Shown: positions 55,090 to 64,000, counted from the first letter of the stretch. The stretch is DNA of 64,000 nt from Rhizobacter sp. SG703 (GCF_012275445.1 NZ_JAAZQK010000005.1:310001-374000); one strand, 5' to 3'. The notes: generated from the letters alone by a model not told the origin. Program-made: numbers and translations.

Positions 55090-55568
55090 GATGCCGCCTG
55101 CAGCAAGCGCATCAGCGCCTGCGACACCGTCTGTCCGCGCACCGCCGTGCGGTCGCCGGCGAACAGCAGCCGCTCGGCCTGCGTCGCCCCGTCGCGTTGC
55201 GCCCACGCGAGCCACACGGTGCCGACCGGCTTGCCCGGCACCGCGCCGCCCGGGCCGGCGATGCCGGTCACCGCGACAGCGAAGCGCGCCGGCGAGTGCC
55301 GCAGCGCGCCTTCGGCCATCGCACGCGCGACCTCTTCGCTGACCGCACCGTGCTGCGCGATCAGCGCCGCCGGCACGCCGAGCATCTGCGTCTTCGCGTC
55401 GTTGCTGTAGGTCACGAAGCCGCGCTCGAACCAGTCGCTCGAGCCGGCGACCGACGTGCAGGCCGCGGCGATCAGCCCACCGGTGCAGGACTCGGCCGTC
55501 GCGATCGAGCCGCCGCGCTGCCGCAGCACGCGCGCCAGCGCCAGCACCGCCGGCTCGAACTCGTTCAC
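55086..55568 (-). CDS. pncC: Nicotinamide-nucleotide amidohydrolase PncC (CinA C-terminal type)
   Basis: 160 residues, the stand-alone CinA C-terminal domain. SIATAESCTGGLIAAACTSV contains the catalytic Ser region, and VTGIAGPGGAVPGKPVGTVW is typical. It deamidates NMN to NaMN in pyridine nucleotide recycling. The GTG start overlaps the pgpA stop (GTGA at 55568-55565). Confidence 0.93.
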   Translation of the reverse strand: MNEFEPAVLALARVLRQRGGSIATAESCTGGLIAAACTSVAGSSDWFERGFVTYSNDAKTQMLGVPAALIAQHGAVSEEVARAMAEGALRHSPARFAVAVTGIAGPGGAVPGKPVGTVWLAWAQRDGATQAERLLFAGDRTAVRGQTVSQALMRLLQAAS

Positions 55569-56137
55569 AGGAACCTCCACAGCGCGATCACCAGCAGCGC
55601 GCACAGCGCCGCGACGAAGTCGTCGAACAGGATGCCGAAGCCTTGCGCCCAGCCGATCGGTTGGCCGCGGCGCAGCTTGAAGCGGCCGTCGGCCCAGCCG
55701 ACCGGGCCCGGCTTCACCGCGTCGAAGAAGCGGAACAGGCCGAAGGCCACCGCCTGCGCGAGCAGGCCAGCCGGCGTCACCAGCCACAGCACGGCCCAGA
55801 ACGCCAGCACCTCGTCCCAGACGATGCTGCCCGGGTCGGCGACATTGAGGTTGCGCGCGGTCACCGTGCAGGCCCACCAACCGACCCCCGTGCCGACCGT
55901 CAGCAGCAGCAGCCACTGCAGGTCGCCCAGGTGCGGCTGCAGGATGACGAACGCGAGCCAGGCCCACAGCGTGCCGACCGTGCCGGGCGCGACCGGCGAC
56001 AAGCCGCTGCCGAAGCCGAGCGCGATGACGTGCGCCGGGTGGCGGAACATGAAGCCGATGGTCGCGCGGCGCGGCGCCGGGCGTAGCGGCGGCGGTTCGG
56101 GCGCGCGAGCGGGATCAGGATGGGGCTCGGGCGTCAT
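55565..56137 (-). CDS. pgpA: Phosphatidylglycerophosphatase A
   Basis: 190 residues. After a Pro-rich N-terminus comes the PgpA domain: GFGSGLSPVAPGTVGTLWAW, DPGSIVWDEVLAFW and a C-terminal DDFVAALCALLVIALW helix. It makes phosphatidylglycerol in the inner membrane. Both ends overlap neighbours by 4 bp (ATGA with thiL, GTGA with pncC). Confidence 0.94.
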   Translation of the reverse strand: MTPEPHPDPARAPEPPPLRPAPRRATIGFMFRHPAHVIALGFGSGLSPVAPGTVGTLWAWLAFVILQPHLGDLQWLLLLTVGTGVGWWACTVTARNLNVADPGSIVWDEVLAFWAVLWLVTPAGLLAQAVAFGLFRFFDAVKPGPVGWADGRFKLRRGQPIGWAQGFGILFDDFVAALCALLVIALWRFL

Positions 56138-57099
56138 GACTTGAAATGATCGAAGGCCGCGAAGCGCTGGTCGACCGCCGCGCCGTCGCCGTCCACCAGC
56201 CGCAGGCCGTGCGCGGCCGGCTCGATGCGGCCGATGCGCGTCGCCGCGACACCGGCGCCTTGTGCGGCGGCGCGCACGGCGGCGGCCTGCGACGGTGGCG
56301 CGGTGAACACCAGCTCGTAGTCGTCGCCGCCGGCCAGCGTGCAGTTGCGCTGCAGCGCGAGCGGCTGTGCGGCCAGCACCGCGCTGCGCGGCAGCGCATC
56401 GACCTGCAGCGTGGCGCCGGCGTTCGAGCGCTTCAGGATGTGGCCGAGGTCGCCGAGCAGCCCGTCGGAAACGTCGATCGCGCTGGTCGCGATGCCGCGC
56501 AGCGCGGTGCCGAGGGCAACGCGCGGCGTCGGCAGCTCCATCGCGGCGCGCACCTGCTCGAAGCCGTCGCCGGCCAGCGCGACGCTGCCGCGAAAGACCT
56601 CCAGCGCGAGCCGCGCGTCGCCGAGCGTGCCGCTGACCCAGATCTCGTCGCCCTCGCGCGCGCCCGAGCGCAGCAGCGCCTGGCCAGGCGGTACCTCGCC
56701 GAACACCGTGATGCACAGGTTCAGCGGGCCTTGCGTCGTGTCGCCGCCGACCAGCTCGCAGCCGTGCGCATCGGCCAGCGCCAGCAGGCCGCGCGAGAAG
56801 CCTTCGAGGAACGCCTCGTCGATGCGCGGCAGCGCCAGCGCCAGCGTGAACGCGAGCGGCTGTGCGCCGCAGGCAGCGAGGTCGCTCAGGTTGACGGCCA
56901 GCGCCTTGTGGCCGAGCCGCTGCGGCGCGACCGTCGACAGGAAGTGCCGGCCCTCGACCAGCATGTCGCTGGAGGTCGCGAGCTGCATGCCGGGCGCCAG
57001 GTTCAGCAGCGCGCAGTCGTCGCCGACGCCGAGCGCCGCGCGCCGCGCCGGCCGCGTGAACCAACGCGCGATCAGGTCGAACTCGCCGATCACCGACAT
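56134..57099 (-). CDS. thiL: Thiamine-monophosphate kinase
   Basis: 321 residues. EFDLIARWFTRPARRAALGV, the phosphate-binding DDCALLNLAPGMQLATSSDM, NLSDLAACGAQPLAFTLALA, and GDTTQGPLNLCITVFGEVP are ThiL hallmarks. It phosphorylates thiamine monophosphate to thiamine diphosphate. It is 8 bp after the prohibitin-like gene and overlaps pgpA by 4 bp, the usual thiL–pgpA pairing. Confidence 0.95.
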   Translation of the reverse strand: MSVIGEFDLIARWFTRPARRAALGVGDDCALLNLAPGMQLATSSDMLVEGRHFLSTVAPQRLGHKALAVNLSDLAACGAQPLAFTLALALPRIDEAFLEGFSRGLLALADAHGCELVGGDTTQGPLNLCITVFGEVPPGQALLRSGAREGDEIWVSGTLGDARLALEVFRGSVALAGDGFEQVRAAMELPTPRVALGTALRGIATSAIDVSDGLLGDLGHILKRSNAGATLQVDALPRSAVLAAQPLALQRNCTLAGGDDYELVFTAPPSQAAAVRAAAQGAGVAATRIGRIEPAAHGLRLVDGDGAAVDQRFAAFDHFKS

Positions 57100-57107
57100 C
57101 GGCGCGC

Positions 57108-57947
57108 TCACTTGCCGATGTTGATCAATGGCGCCGTCTGCATGTTCGCCGGGAGCACGACGGTGGTCGTGCCGCCCTTCTCGGCGAATTTCAGCAGCGC
57201 GAGGTTCGACTCGTGCTGCAGGTACTCGCGCGTCAGGCTCTGGTTGATGATCTGGTTGGCGCGCGCGATGCCCTCGGCCTTCTTGACCTCGACCTGTGCC
57301 TCGGCTTCGGCGATCGCGATGCGCTGCTTCGTCGTCTCGAGCTGCTTCTGCGCCGCGACCGAATCCTGGATCGCCTTCTCGATCGCCGGGTCGGTGGTCA
57401 GCGAACGGATCACGACGCGCGTGATCTGGAACACGCCCTTGTCGTTGGCGTCGAGCTCGCCCTGCAGCGACTTGCGCACCGCCTGCGCCAGCTCCTCGCG
57501 CTGGGTGTGCATCACCAGGCTGTCGATGTGCGAAGCCTGCTGGTAGATCGCGTTGCGCGCGACGCGCTGCAGCAACGCGTAGGCCGGCAGGTAGACGCGG
57601 CTGCCTTCGTCGCGGGTGTGCTGGCCGGCGTACTTCACGTACAGGTCGGCGACCGAGCCGGGCATCACGCGGTAGTAGACCGTCACGTCCAGGTCGCGCA
57701 GCGACAGGTTGTCGCGGGCCTTCGGCGTCAGGTCGTTCAGGTCGAGCCCGATCTCCTTGGCCGAGAACTCCTGCACCCGGCTGATGCCCGGGACGCCGAG
57801 GTAGATGCCCGGCTCGACCTCGTCGGCGCTGACCTTGCCGAGCGTCGTGCGGATGCCGACGTTGCCCGATTCGATGGTGCCGCAGCTGGACACGGCGAAC
57901 ACCAGCCCCAGCACGACGATGGCAGCCAGAACAACGCGAACGATCAC
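57108..57947 (-). CDS. SPFH/prohibitin-family membrane protein
   Basis: 279 residues. One N-terminal membrane anchor (VRVVLAAIVVLGLVFAV) precedes the Band 7 domain (GNVGIRTTLGKVSADEVEPG) and a helical coiled-coil tail (about 170-250, KAIQDSVAAQKQLETTKQRI). Such proteins form membrane-associated oligomers that organise lipids or proteases; the function here is unknown. A Ser-Ser-Cys after the helix might be read as a lipobox but is poorly placed. It leads the prohibitin–thiL–pgpA–pncC–ghrA run. Confidence 0.88.
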   Translation of the reverse strand: MIVRVVLAAIVVLGLVFAVSSCGTIESGNVGIRTTLGKVSADEVEPGIYLGVPGISRVQEFSAKEIGLDLNDLTPKARDNLSLRDLDVTVYYRVMPGSVADLYVKYAGQHTRDEGSRVYLPAYALLQRVARNAIYQQASHIDSLVMHTQREELAQAVRKSLQGELDANDKGVFQITRVVIRSLTTDPAIEKAIQDSVAAQKQLETTKQRIAIAEAEAQVEVKKAEGIARANQIINQSLTREYLQHESNLALLKFAEKGGTTTVVLPANMQTAPLINIGK

Positions 57948-58082
57948 GGTGGATCTCCTGTGGGTGGCGTGATGCGGGTTTGCCCCGGGTCGCGATTATC
58001 GCGGCGGAAGCGGCGTTCGCTGTGAAAATCCGCCCGCGCGTCGGAGGGCGCGCGCCATCCATCACAACCAGAGAGCAGTCCC

Positions 58083-58652
58083 ATGAGCTTGTTTCGTTCC
58101 GCATTCGTGCTGGCGGCCAGTGCCGCCGTTGCCGTCTTCGTCAGCGGTTGTTCGACGACCGCCCCGACGTTCCAGCCGTCCATCGCCAACGTCAGCACGC
58201 TGAAGGCCGCCGGCAGCACGCCGGTGGCGGTCGGCGCCTTCACGGTGCAGGCCGGCCTGAAGACCGCCACGTCGATCCAGTTGCGCGCTGCCGACATGAC
58301 GACGGACAAGGGCAGCTACGCCCAGTACCTCGCCGACGCGCTGAAGTCCGAACTCGACCTCGCCAAGCGGCTCGACCCGAAGGCCACGATCGAGATCACC
58401 GGCGTGCTGTTGAAGAACGACATCGCTGCCGGCGGCTTCTCGACCAACAGCGGCGAGGTCGAGGCGCGCTTCATCGTGCGTCGCGACGGCCAGGTGAAGT
58501 ACGAGAAGACCAAGCGCGGCACGGCCGAATGGGAAGGCTCGTTCGCCGGTGCGACCGCGATCCCGAAGGCCGCGCAACAGTACCCGGTGCTGGTGCAGAA
58601 CATGCTGGCGGCGCTGTACGCAGACGCCGACTTCGTGGCGGCCATCCGCTGA
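58083..58652 (+). CDS. Predicted lipoprotein, unknown function
   Basis: 189 residues. A lipoprotein signal ends FVSGC with the lipobox Cys at 23. The mature part contains LRAADMTTDKGSYAQYLADA and LKSELDLAKRLDPKATIEIT, an alpha/beta fold resembling outer-membrane-associated proteins that assemble or regulate secretion complexes, but no family is assigned. It is divergent from the prohibitin gene and 14 bp before a second lipoprotein gene. Confidence 0.8.
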   Translation: MSLFRSAFVLAASAAVAVFVSGCSTTAPTFQPSIANVSTLKAAGSTPVAVGAFTVQAGLKTATSIQLRAADMTTDKGSYAQYLADALKSELDLAKRLDPKATIEITGVLLKNDIAAGGFSTNSGEVEARFIVRRDGQVKYEKTKRGTAEWEGSFAGATAIPKAAQQYPVLVQNMLAALYADADFVAAIR

Positions 58653-58666
58653 CCGGGAGCCGTTCC

Positions 58667-59260
58667 ATGCGCATCCAACAGATCCTGCTGGCCCTTGCCC
58701 TCGGCGTCTCGGCCCTGTTCACCGGCTGCGCCCACCCGATCACGGTGGGTCCGGTCGACGCGAGCCAGATCAAGGCCTCGGGCACGTCCCGCATCGGCAA
58801 GTCGGTCGGCTACTTCGTGGCGCCGGAAGACGCGCAGCGCGAGGTGACCACCGGCGGCGGCGGCGGCGACAAGGTGAGCTACAAGCCTTACGCCGACCTC
58901 GACCCCGGCCTGTACCGCGCCTTGTCCGAGGTGTTCGCGAACGTGACGAAGATGAAGTCGGCCAACGAGGCCGCCGTGCCCGGCAGCCCGTTGCGACTCG
59001 TGATCCTGCCGAAGATCTTCACCAATTCGTCGTCGAGCAGCGCCCTCACCTGGCCGCCCACCGACTTCTCGATCGAACTGGTCTGCAAGGTCACCGACCC
59101 GGCCGGCGCGGTCGTCACCGAAGTCAAGGGCATCGGCAAGGGGCACGCGGAGTACGACGAGTTCAAGAACAACCACTCGCTGTCGGCCAACCGGGCGACA
59201 CAGGAAGCGCTGGTGAATCTCGTCAAGGCCCTCGAGGCCGATCCGGCGCTGCGCCGCTAG
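58667..59260 (+). CDS. Predicted lipoprotein, unknown function
   Basis: 197 residues. The signal ends LFTGC (lipobox Cys at 21). The mature protein has a glycine run (TTGGGGGDK) and LDPGLYRALSEVFANVTKMK, LPKIFTNSSSSSALTWPPTD and FSIELVCKVTDPAGAVVTEV. GGGAG lies upstream of the ATG. It follows the first lipoprotein gene by 14 bp, so they are probably partners. It does not overlap the convergent response regulator gene. Confidence 0.8.
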   Translation: MRIQQILLALALGVSALFTGCAHPITVGPVDASQIKASGTSRIGKSVGYFVAPEDAQREVTTGGGGGDKVSYKPYADLDPGLYRALSEVFANVTKMKSANEAAVPGSPLRLVILPKIFTNSSSSSALTWPPTDFSIELVCKVTDPAGAVVTEVKGIGKGHAEYDEFKNNHSLSANRATQEALVNLVKALEADPALRR

Positions 59261-59299
59261 GCGCCGCGGCGAGCGACTGGAGCGTGGCGCGTCCGCGCT

Positions 59300-59983
59300 T
59301 CAGTCTCGCATCCGGTTGGCCAGCTCCACCGCCGACTTCACGTCCATCTTCTCGAACACCCGCGCGCGGTGCACCTCGACCGTGCGCACGCTGATGTTCA
59401 GCTCGTCGGCGATCAGCTTGTTGGGCCGGCCGTCGATCACCCGCTCCATCACCTCGCGCTCGCGCTCGGTGAGTTCGGCCAGGTGCTGCTGCAGCGCGAC
59501 GCGGTCGCGCCGGCGCAGGATGGCCTGCGTGCTCTGAGCGAGCGCCTGCTCCACGCGGTCGACCAGTGCGTTGTCCGAGAACGGCTTCTCGACGAAATCG
59601 AACGCGCCGCGCTTGACGGCGGCCACCGCGGTCGGCACGTCGCCGTGGCCGGTCAGGAAGATCACCGGCAGCGCCTGCAGCAGCCCGCGCTCGGCCAGCC
59701 GTTCGAACAATGCGAGGCCGCTGGTGCCGGGCATGCGCACGTCCAGCACCAGGCAGCTCGGCGACGTCGGCCAGCCGGCGGCGGTGGCGGCGGCCAGGCG
59801 CGGCGCCAGCATCGCCTCGAAGGCCTCGGCGCTCGCGAAGCCTTCGGACAGCAGCCGGCGCGAGCGCAGCAGCCAGGCCAGCGCCTCGCGCACGACGTCC
59901 TCGTCGTCGACCAGGTAGACCATCGGCAGGCCGAGGTGGGGGGGTGCGGCCGGCGTGCCGCCGTGGGAGGGACTGCTGTTCAT
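59300..59983 (-). CDS. FixJ/DctR-type response regulator
   Basis: 227 residues. The receiver (residues 20-140) has MVYLVDDEDVV, phospho-acceptor Asp81 in LVLDVRMPGTSG and Lys133 in VEKPF. The C-terminal LuxR-type HTH (about 160-225) is LTEREREVMERVIDGRPNKL, then ISVRTVEVHRARVFEKM. The ATG overlaps the kinase stop (ATGA at 59983-59980). The three repeated 12-bp boxes near maeB are its likely targets (inference). Confidence 0.93.
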   Translation of the reverse strand: MNSSPSHGGTPAAPPHLGLPMVYLVDDEDVVREALAWLLRSRRLLSEGFASAEAFEAMLAPRLAAATAAGWPTSPSCLVLDVRMPGTSGLALFERLAERGLLQALPVIFLTGHGDVPTAVAAVKRGAFDFVEKPFSDNALVDRVEQALAQSTQAILRRRDRVALQQHLAELTEREREVMERVIDGRPNKLIADELNISVRTVEVHRARVFEKMDVKSAVELANRMRD

Positions 59984-62022
59984 GGGCTGGTGTTCTTGCT
60001 GTCGGCAGGCAGCGTGAACCTGAATTCTGCGCCGATCACGCGCCGCCCGGCGTCGAAGCGGTTCTCGAACACCAGCAGGCCGCCGTGCTGCTCGATCACC
60101 GTGCGGCACAGGCTCAGCCCGAGCCCCATGCCCTCGGGCCGGGTCGTGAAGAATGGCGTGAACAGCCGCGGCGCGACCTCGTCGGCGACGCCTGTGCCGC
60201 GGTCGACGATGCCGAACGAGACCCAGCGGGCGTCCACCGGGCGCACGCGGATGGTCAGTTCGCGCTCGGCGGCCGGGGTGTGCGACTCCATTGCCTGGAT
60301 CGCATTGCGCGTCAGGTTCAGCAGCACCTGCTCGAGCATCGTGCGGTCGCAGACCACGCGCGGCATCGGCTTCGGCAGGTCGAGCTCGATGCGCGCGCCG
60401 CTCTTGCGCGCCTGCAGCCGCACCAGCGGCAGCACCGCGTCGATCAGCAGGTCGGCGCGCACCGGCTCGCGCGCCTGCTCGCGCCGCCGCACGAAGTCGT
60501 GCACGCTCTTGATCACGCGGCCGGCCCGCTCGGCCTGCTCGGCGATGCGCTGCGAGGCCTGTCGCAGCAGCGGCAGCGTCTCGGCGCAGTCGCCCTCGGT
60601 GTCGTTCATCAGGTTCAGCGAGCCGGCGGCATAGCTCGCGATCGCCGCCAGCGGCTGGTTCAGCTCGTGGCTCAGCAGCGAGGCCATCTCGCCGACGGTG
60701 GCCAGCCGCGCCGTCGCCTGCAGCCGCTCCTGCTGCTGGCGCGATACCTCCTCGATCTTGCGCTGCGCGCTGACGTCGAGCGCCGCGCTCATCCAGCCGG
60801 TGTGGCGACCGGCGCCGTCGACCAGCGGCGCCTCGAAGATCATCACCGCGAAGCGCTCGCCGTTGCGCCGCATGAACACCGTCTCGTAGCCCTCGCGCGG
60901 CGGCACCGTGCCGGCCAGCCGCACCTGCTGGCGCTTGGTGTATTCCGACGTGAGCTCCGGCGGCCAGTAGGGCGGCGTCGTCTGCCCGACCAGCTCGGTC
61001 GCGCTGAAGCCCACCATCTCGCAGAAGGCCGGGTTCACGTAGGTGATGCGGCCGTGCGGGTCGCGCGCGCGCAGCCCGGTGACCAGCGAATCCTCCATCG
61101 CCTTGCGGAAGCTCAGCGCCTCGGCGAGCGCCGCCTCGGCGCCGGCGCGCTTGCGCACATCGCGCGCCAGCAGCACCACCACGCCGCCGAGCGCGAGCGA
61201 CAGCCCGAGCACCAGCGCGGTGCTGAGGTTGGGGATCAGCCGCGGGCGACCGGCGCTGCTGTCGACCCGCAGCTGCAGGCTCAGGCCCGGCAGGTCGACC
61301 AGCCGCTCGGCGATGAAGGCGCCCGCACCGCGCGGCAGGCCCGCACGCGCGAGCCGCGTGCCGTCGCCTTCGATGAACGACAGCTCGTGCACCCGCTTCA
61401 CCTCGCTGCCCACCGTTTCGTCCAGCAGCCGGCCGAGCGCGAAGGTGGCGGCCATGAAGCCGAGGTTCTGCCCGCTGCCGGCGATCGGGATGCAGACGTC
61501 CATCACCTCCAGGCCCAGCCCCCCCGGCAGCGGCACGAAGTAGCTGCGCGAGTACGACGGGCTGCCCTGGCGGCGCGCGGTGGTGCACGCGAGCTCGGTC
61601 TCGAGGTCGATGTCGTCGCGGTGGATCTGCGTGAAGGCCGAACCGTGCAGCGGCGAGTCGACCGAGTCGGTGATCTCCAGCTGCGCATCGCGGCGCTCGA
61701 TGCGCAGCAGCTCGCGGCGCGAGCGCAGCAGCGCAGCCGCATCCTGCCGCCACAGCGGGATCGACGGGTTGTTCCACAGCAGCGCCTGCAGGCTCTGCAG
61801 GTCGCGGCCGAGCGCCTGCTTGATGTCGCCGGCCGCCGCGGTGGCGGTGGCGTCGACCTGCTCCTGCGCACGGCTGCTCTCGTAGCCGAGCGTCAGCCAC
61901 ACCAGCAGCGACTGGGCGACCAGCAGCAGCGCCACCAGCGTCGCCCATGGCAGCGCGCGCCGCCAGCGCCGCGGCGGCAGGGACTCGGGGGCGGCAGGCG
62001 GTGGGAGCAGGGGCGAAAGCAT
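59980..62022 (-). CDS. DctS-like membrane sensor histidine kinase
   Basis: 680 residues. An N-terminal helix (LPWATLVALLLVAQSLLVWL), a periplasmic sensor of about 200 residues, a second helix (STALVLGLSLALGGVVVLLA), then a PAS domain, a HisKA domain (SHELNQPLAAIASYAAG) and an ATPase domain (NLTRNAIQAM, DRGTGVA, GMGLGLSLCRTVI). Its PAS and HisKA segments closely match the kinase at 423-2357. Divergence from maeB suggests dicarboxylate sensing that controls malic enzyme (inference). The start at 62022 was chosen because further upstream is the shared promoter region. Confidence 0.9.
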   Translation of the reverse strand: MLSPLLPPPAAPESLPPRRWRRALPWATLVALLLVAQSLLVWLTLGYESSRAQEQVDATATAAAGDIKQALGRDLQSLQALLWNNPSIPLWRQDAAALLRSRRELLRIERRDAQLEITDSVDSPLHGSAFTQIHRDDIDLETELACTTARRQGSPSYSRSYFVPLPGGLGLEVMDVCIPIAGSGQNLGFMAATFALGRLLDETVGSEVKRVHELSFIEGDGTRLARAGLPRGAGAFIAERLVDLPGLSLQLRVDSSAGRPRLIPNLSTALVLGLSLALGGVVVLLARDVRKRAGAEAALAEALSFRKAMEDSLVTGLRARDPHGRITYVNPAFCEMVGFSATELVGQTTPPYWPPELTSEYTKRQQVRLAGTVPPREGYETVFMRRNGERFAVMIFEAPLVDGAGRHTGWMSAALDVSAQRKIEEVSRQQQERLQATARLATVGEMASLLSHELNQPLAAIASYAAGSLNLMNDTEGDCAETLPLLRQASQRIAEQAERAGRVIKSVHDFVRRREQAREPVRADLLIDAVLPLVRLQARKSGARIELDLPKPMPRVVCDRTMLEQVLLNLTRNAIQAMESHTPAAERELTIRVRPVDARWVSFGIVDRGTGVADEVAPRLFTPFFTTRPEGMGLGLSLCRTVIEQHGGLLVFENRFDAGRRVIGAEFRFTLPADSKNTSP

Positions 62023-62044
62023 CACTCGGGCGCGGGGACCACCC

Positions 62045-62123
62045 TGCAGTATTGCGAATGGGCCGGCCGCGGAGGTACGCAGTTTCGCGCATGGGGGCCG
62101 GCGGCGCGCTGCGCAACACTGCG
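62045..62123. promoter_or_regulatory. Three 12-bp response-regulator box candidates in the kinase/maeB gap
   Basis: TGCAGTATTGCG (62045-62056), CGCAGTTTCGCG (62078-62089) and, in reverse, CGCAGTGTTGCG (62112-62123) share the consensus YGCAGTNTYGCG. They are spaced 33 and 34 bp apart, close to three helical turns. The third overlaps the expected -35 region of the maeB promoter, as expected of an activator site. Confidence 0.6.
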
Positions 62124-62138
62124 GGGTTCGCGCCCTCC

Positions 62139-62144
62139 TACAAT
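62139..62144 (+). promoter_or_regulatory. -10 element of the maeB promoter
   Basis: TACAAT lies 33 bp before the maeB ATG. No good -35 hexamer is present; instead, the repeated box at 62112-62123 covers that region, consistent with activator-dependent transcription. Confidence 0.5.
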
Positions 62145-62177
62145 GCTTTCCCCTTCGAGGACCCACGAGATCACGCC

Positions 62178-64000
62178 ATGGCCCCATCAGACAACAAGCA
62201 TGCCGAACTGCGCCGAGCGGCTCTGGAGTACCACGAGTTCCCGGTGCCCGGCAAGATCGCGATCGCCGCGACCAAGCAGCTGATCAACCAGCGCGACCTG
62301 GCCCTCGCGTACTCGCCCGGCGTGGCCGCCGCCTGCGAAGAGATCGTCGCCGACCCGGCCAACGCGTTCCGCTACACCGCGCGCGGCAACCTGGTGGCCG
62401 TCGTCACCAACGGCACCGCGGTGCTCGGGCTCGGCGACATCGGGCCGCTGGCGTCGAAGCCGGTGATGGAGGGCAAGGGCGTGCTGTTCAAGAAGTTCGC
62501 CGGCATCGACGTGTTCGACATCGAGCTCGCCGAGCGCGACCTCGACAAGCTGGTCGACATCATCGCCGCGCTCGAGCCGACCTTCGGCGGCATCAACCTC
62601 GAGGACATCAAGGCCCCGGACTGCTTCTACGTCGAGCGCAAGCTGCGCGAGCGCATGCACATCCCGGTGTTCCACGACGACCAGCACGGAACCGCGATCA
62701 CCGTCGGCGCGGCCGTGCTGAACGCGCTGAAGGTGGTCGGCAAGGACATCGACAAGGTCAAGCTCGTGACCTCCGGTGCCGGTGCCGCGGCGCTCGCCTG
62801 CCTGGGGCTGCTGGTCAAGCTCGGCGTGCCGCGCGAGAACATCTGGGTCACCGACCTGGCCGGCGTGGTCTACGAAGGCCGCACCGAGCTGATGGACGAG
62901 GACAAGATCCAGTTCGCGCAGAAAACGTCGCACCGCAAGCTGGCCCAGGTGATGGAAGGCGCCGACATCTTCCTCGGCTTGTCGGCCGGCGGCGTGCTGA
63001 AGAAGGAGATGGTGGCGTCGATGGCGGCCAAGCCGATCATCCTGGCGCTGGCCAACCCGACGCCGGAGATCCTGCCGGAAGAGGTCAAGGAAGTGCGCGC
63101 CGACGCGATCATCGCGACCGGCCGCACCGACTACCCGAACCAGGTCAACAACGTCCTGTGCTTCCCGTACATCTTCCGCGGCGCGCTCGACAGCGGCGCG
63201 ACCACCATCACGATCGAGATGGAGATCGCCGCGGTGCACGCGATCGCCGAGCTGGCCCAGGCCGAGCAGAGCGAGGTGGTGGCGGCGGCCTATGCCGGCG
63301 CGACGCTGAGCTTCGGCCCCGAGTACCTGATCCCGAAGCCGTTCGACCCGCGGCTGATGATGAAGATCGCGCCGGCGGTGGCGCAGGCCGCGGTCGACTC
63401 CGGTGTCGCGACGCGCCCGGTCAAGGACATGGACGCCTACCGCGAGAAGCTGCAGAGCTTCGTCTACGCCTCCGGCACGACGATGAAGCCGATCTTCACG
63501 CTCGCCAAGTGCGCCCAGCACAAGCGCGTGGTCTTCGCCGAAGGTGAGGAAGAGCGCGTGCTGCGCGCGGTGCAGGTGGTGGTCGACGAGAACCTGGCCC
63601 GCCCGACGCTGATCGGCCGGCCCGAGGTCATCGCGCAGCGCATCGAGAAGTTCGGGCTGCGCCTGAAGGCCGGCAACGACTACGACCTGGTCAACACCGA
63701 GCACGACGAGCGCTACCGCGACTACTGGCAGACCTACCACCGCATGATGGCGCGCAAGGGCGTGACCGCGCAGCTCGCAAAGATCGAGATGCGCCGCCGC
63801 CTGACCCTGATCGGCGCGATGCTGCTGCACAAGGGCGAGGTCGACGGCATGCTGTGCGGCACCTGGGGCAACACCGCGATGCACCTGCAGTACATCGACC
63901 AGGTGATCGGCCTGCGCAAGGGCACCAAGACCTACGCCTGCATGAACGGGCTGATCCTGCCGAACCGGCAGGTGATGCTGGTCGACACGCACGTCAACTA
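62178..64000 (+). CDS. maeB: NADP-dependent malic enzyme MaeB (partial, C-terminus outside window)
   Basis: 607 codons are in the window of a family usually near 760 residues. The malic domain has [35 protein letters not shown] and [17 protein letters not shown]; the NADP domain has [20 protein letters not shown]. From about residue 435 ([20 protein letters not shown]) begins the phosphotransacetylase-like regulatory domain. It decarboxylates malate to pyruvate. The start has no strong ribosome site. It is divergent from the second DctS/DctR-like pair. Confidence 0.95.
   Translation, partial: MAPSDNKHAELRRAALEYHEFPVPGKIAIAATKQLINQRDLALAYSPGVAAACEEIVADPANAFRYTARGNLVAVVTNGTAVLGLGDIGPLASKPVMEGKGVLFKKFAGIDVFDIELAERDLDKLVDIIAALEPTFGGINLEDIKAPDCFYVERKLRERMHIPVFHDDQHGTAITVGAAVLNALKVVGKDIDKVKLVTSGAGAAALACLGLLVKLGVPRENIWVTDLAGVVYEGRTELMDEDKIQFAQKTSHRKLAQVMEGADIFLGLSAGGVLKKEMVASMAAKPIILALANPTPEILPEEVKEVRADAIIATGRTDYPNQVNNVLCFPYIFRGALDSGATTITIEMEIAAVHAIAELAQAEQSEVVAAAYAGATLSFGPEYLIPKPFDPRLMMKIAPAVAQAAVDSGVATRPVKDMDAYREKLQSFVYASGTTMKPIFTLAKCAQHKRVVFAEGEEERVLRAVQVVVDENLARPTLIGRPEVIAQRIEKFGLRLKAGNDYDLVNTEHDERYRDYWQTYHRMMARKGVTAQLAKIEMRRRLTLIGAMLLHKGEVDGMLCGTWGNTAMHLQYIDQVIGLRKGTKTYACMNGLILPNRQVMLVDTHVN

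Noticed and set aside
62187-63992. A 601-residue open frame opposite maeB
   Set aside because: Shadow of the malic enzyme gene, which shows all catalytic motifs in the plus-strand frame.

Overview
The window is about 64 kb of dense, very GC-rich bacterial chromosome with almost no non-coding DNA. Gene content and order suggest a betaproteobacterium of the order Burkholderiales, perhaps of the Leptothrix/Rubrivivax type. The signs are a Bug-type solute-binding protein, an argS–SPOR–dsbA run, lptA–lptB–rpoN, leuS–lptE–holA, thiL–pgpA–pncC and a MaeB malic enzyme. This placement is inferred from gene content, not from a search. No rRNA, tRNA, CRISPR array, phage or insertion sequence was recognised.

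Layout, left to right. (1) 1-5479: a DctS/DctR-type two-component system divergent from a C4-dicarboxylate TRAP transporter (dctPQM). (2) 5493-8721: a leftward sugar-acid catabolic operon (SDR dehydrogenase, FAA hydrolase, UxaA-type dehydratase) behind a GntR-type palindrome. (3) 8857-14214: an acyl-CoA ligase, two unknown genes, rsmE, a YidB-like gene and an RlmL-like methyltransferase. (4) 14245-20515: a leftward run argS, SPOR protein, dsbA, lptA, lptB, rpoN covering tRNA charging, envelope biogenesis and sigma-54. (5) 20763-22537: a Ser/Thr kinase carrying a cyclic-nucleotide-binding-like domain, and a PsiF protein. (6) 22539-29139: hmgL–caiB–bug–lysR, a divergent IclR regulator, and malate synthase. 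(7) 29470-31436: a secreted lipase with its foldase. (8) 31529-39883: M13 peptidase, MFS pump, isoquinoline-oxidoreductase-like IorAB, an FAD oxidoreductase and a class II amidotransferase. (9) 40057-48363: a beta-glucan locus made of an ABC sugar importer, GH1 beta-glucosidase, LacI regulator and a secreted GH128 endo-beta-1,3-glucanase. (10) 48385-59260: LysR, an unknown gene, leuS–lptE–holA, the prohibitin–thiL–pgpA–pncC–ghrA run, and two lipoproteins. (11) 59300-64000: a second DctS/DctR-like pair divergent from maeB, which runs off the right edge.

Two themes link these genes. The first is dicarboxylate and C2/C4 metabolism: TRAP uptake, malate synthase and malic enzyme, with closely related sensor kinases at both ends of the window. 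The second is breakdown of external polymers: lipase with foldase, and a compact beta-1,3-glucan system with a perfect LacI-type operator. The strongest regulatory signals are three copies of a 12-bp motif between maeB and its divergent kinase, the LacI operator at 45915-45930, the GntR-like palindrome at 8695-8721, and a strong intrinsic terminator inside the sugar ABC operon at 43079-43106.
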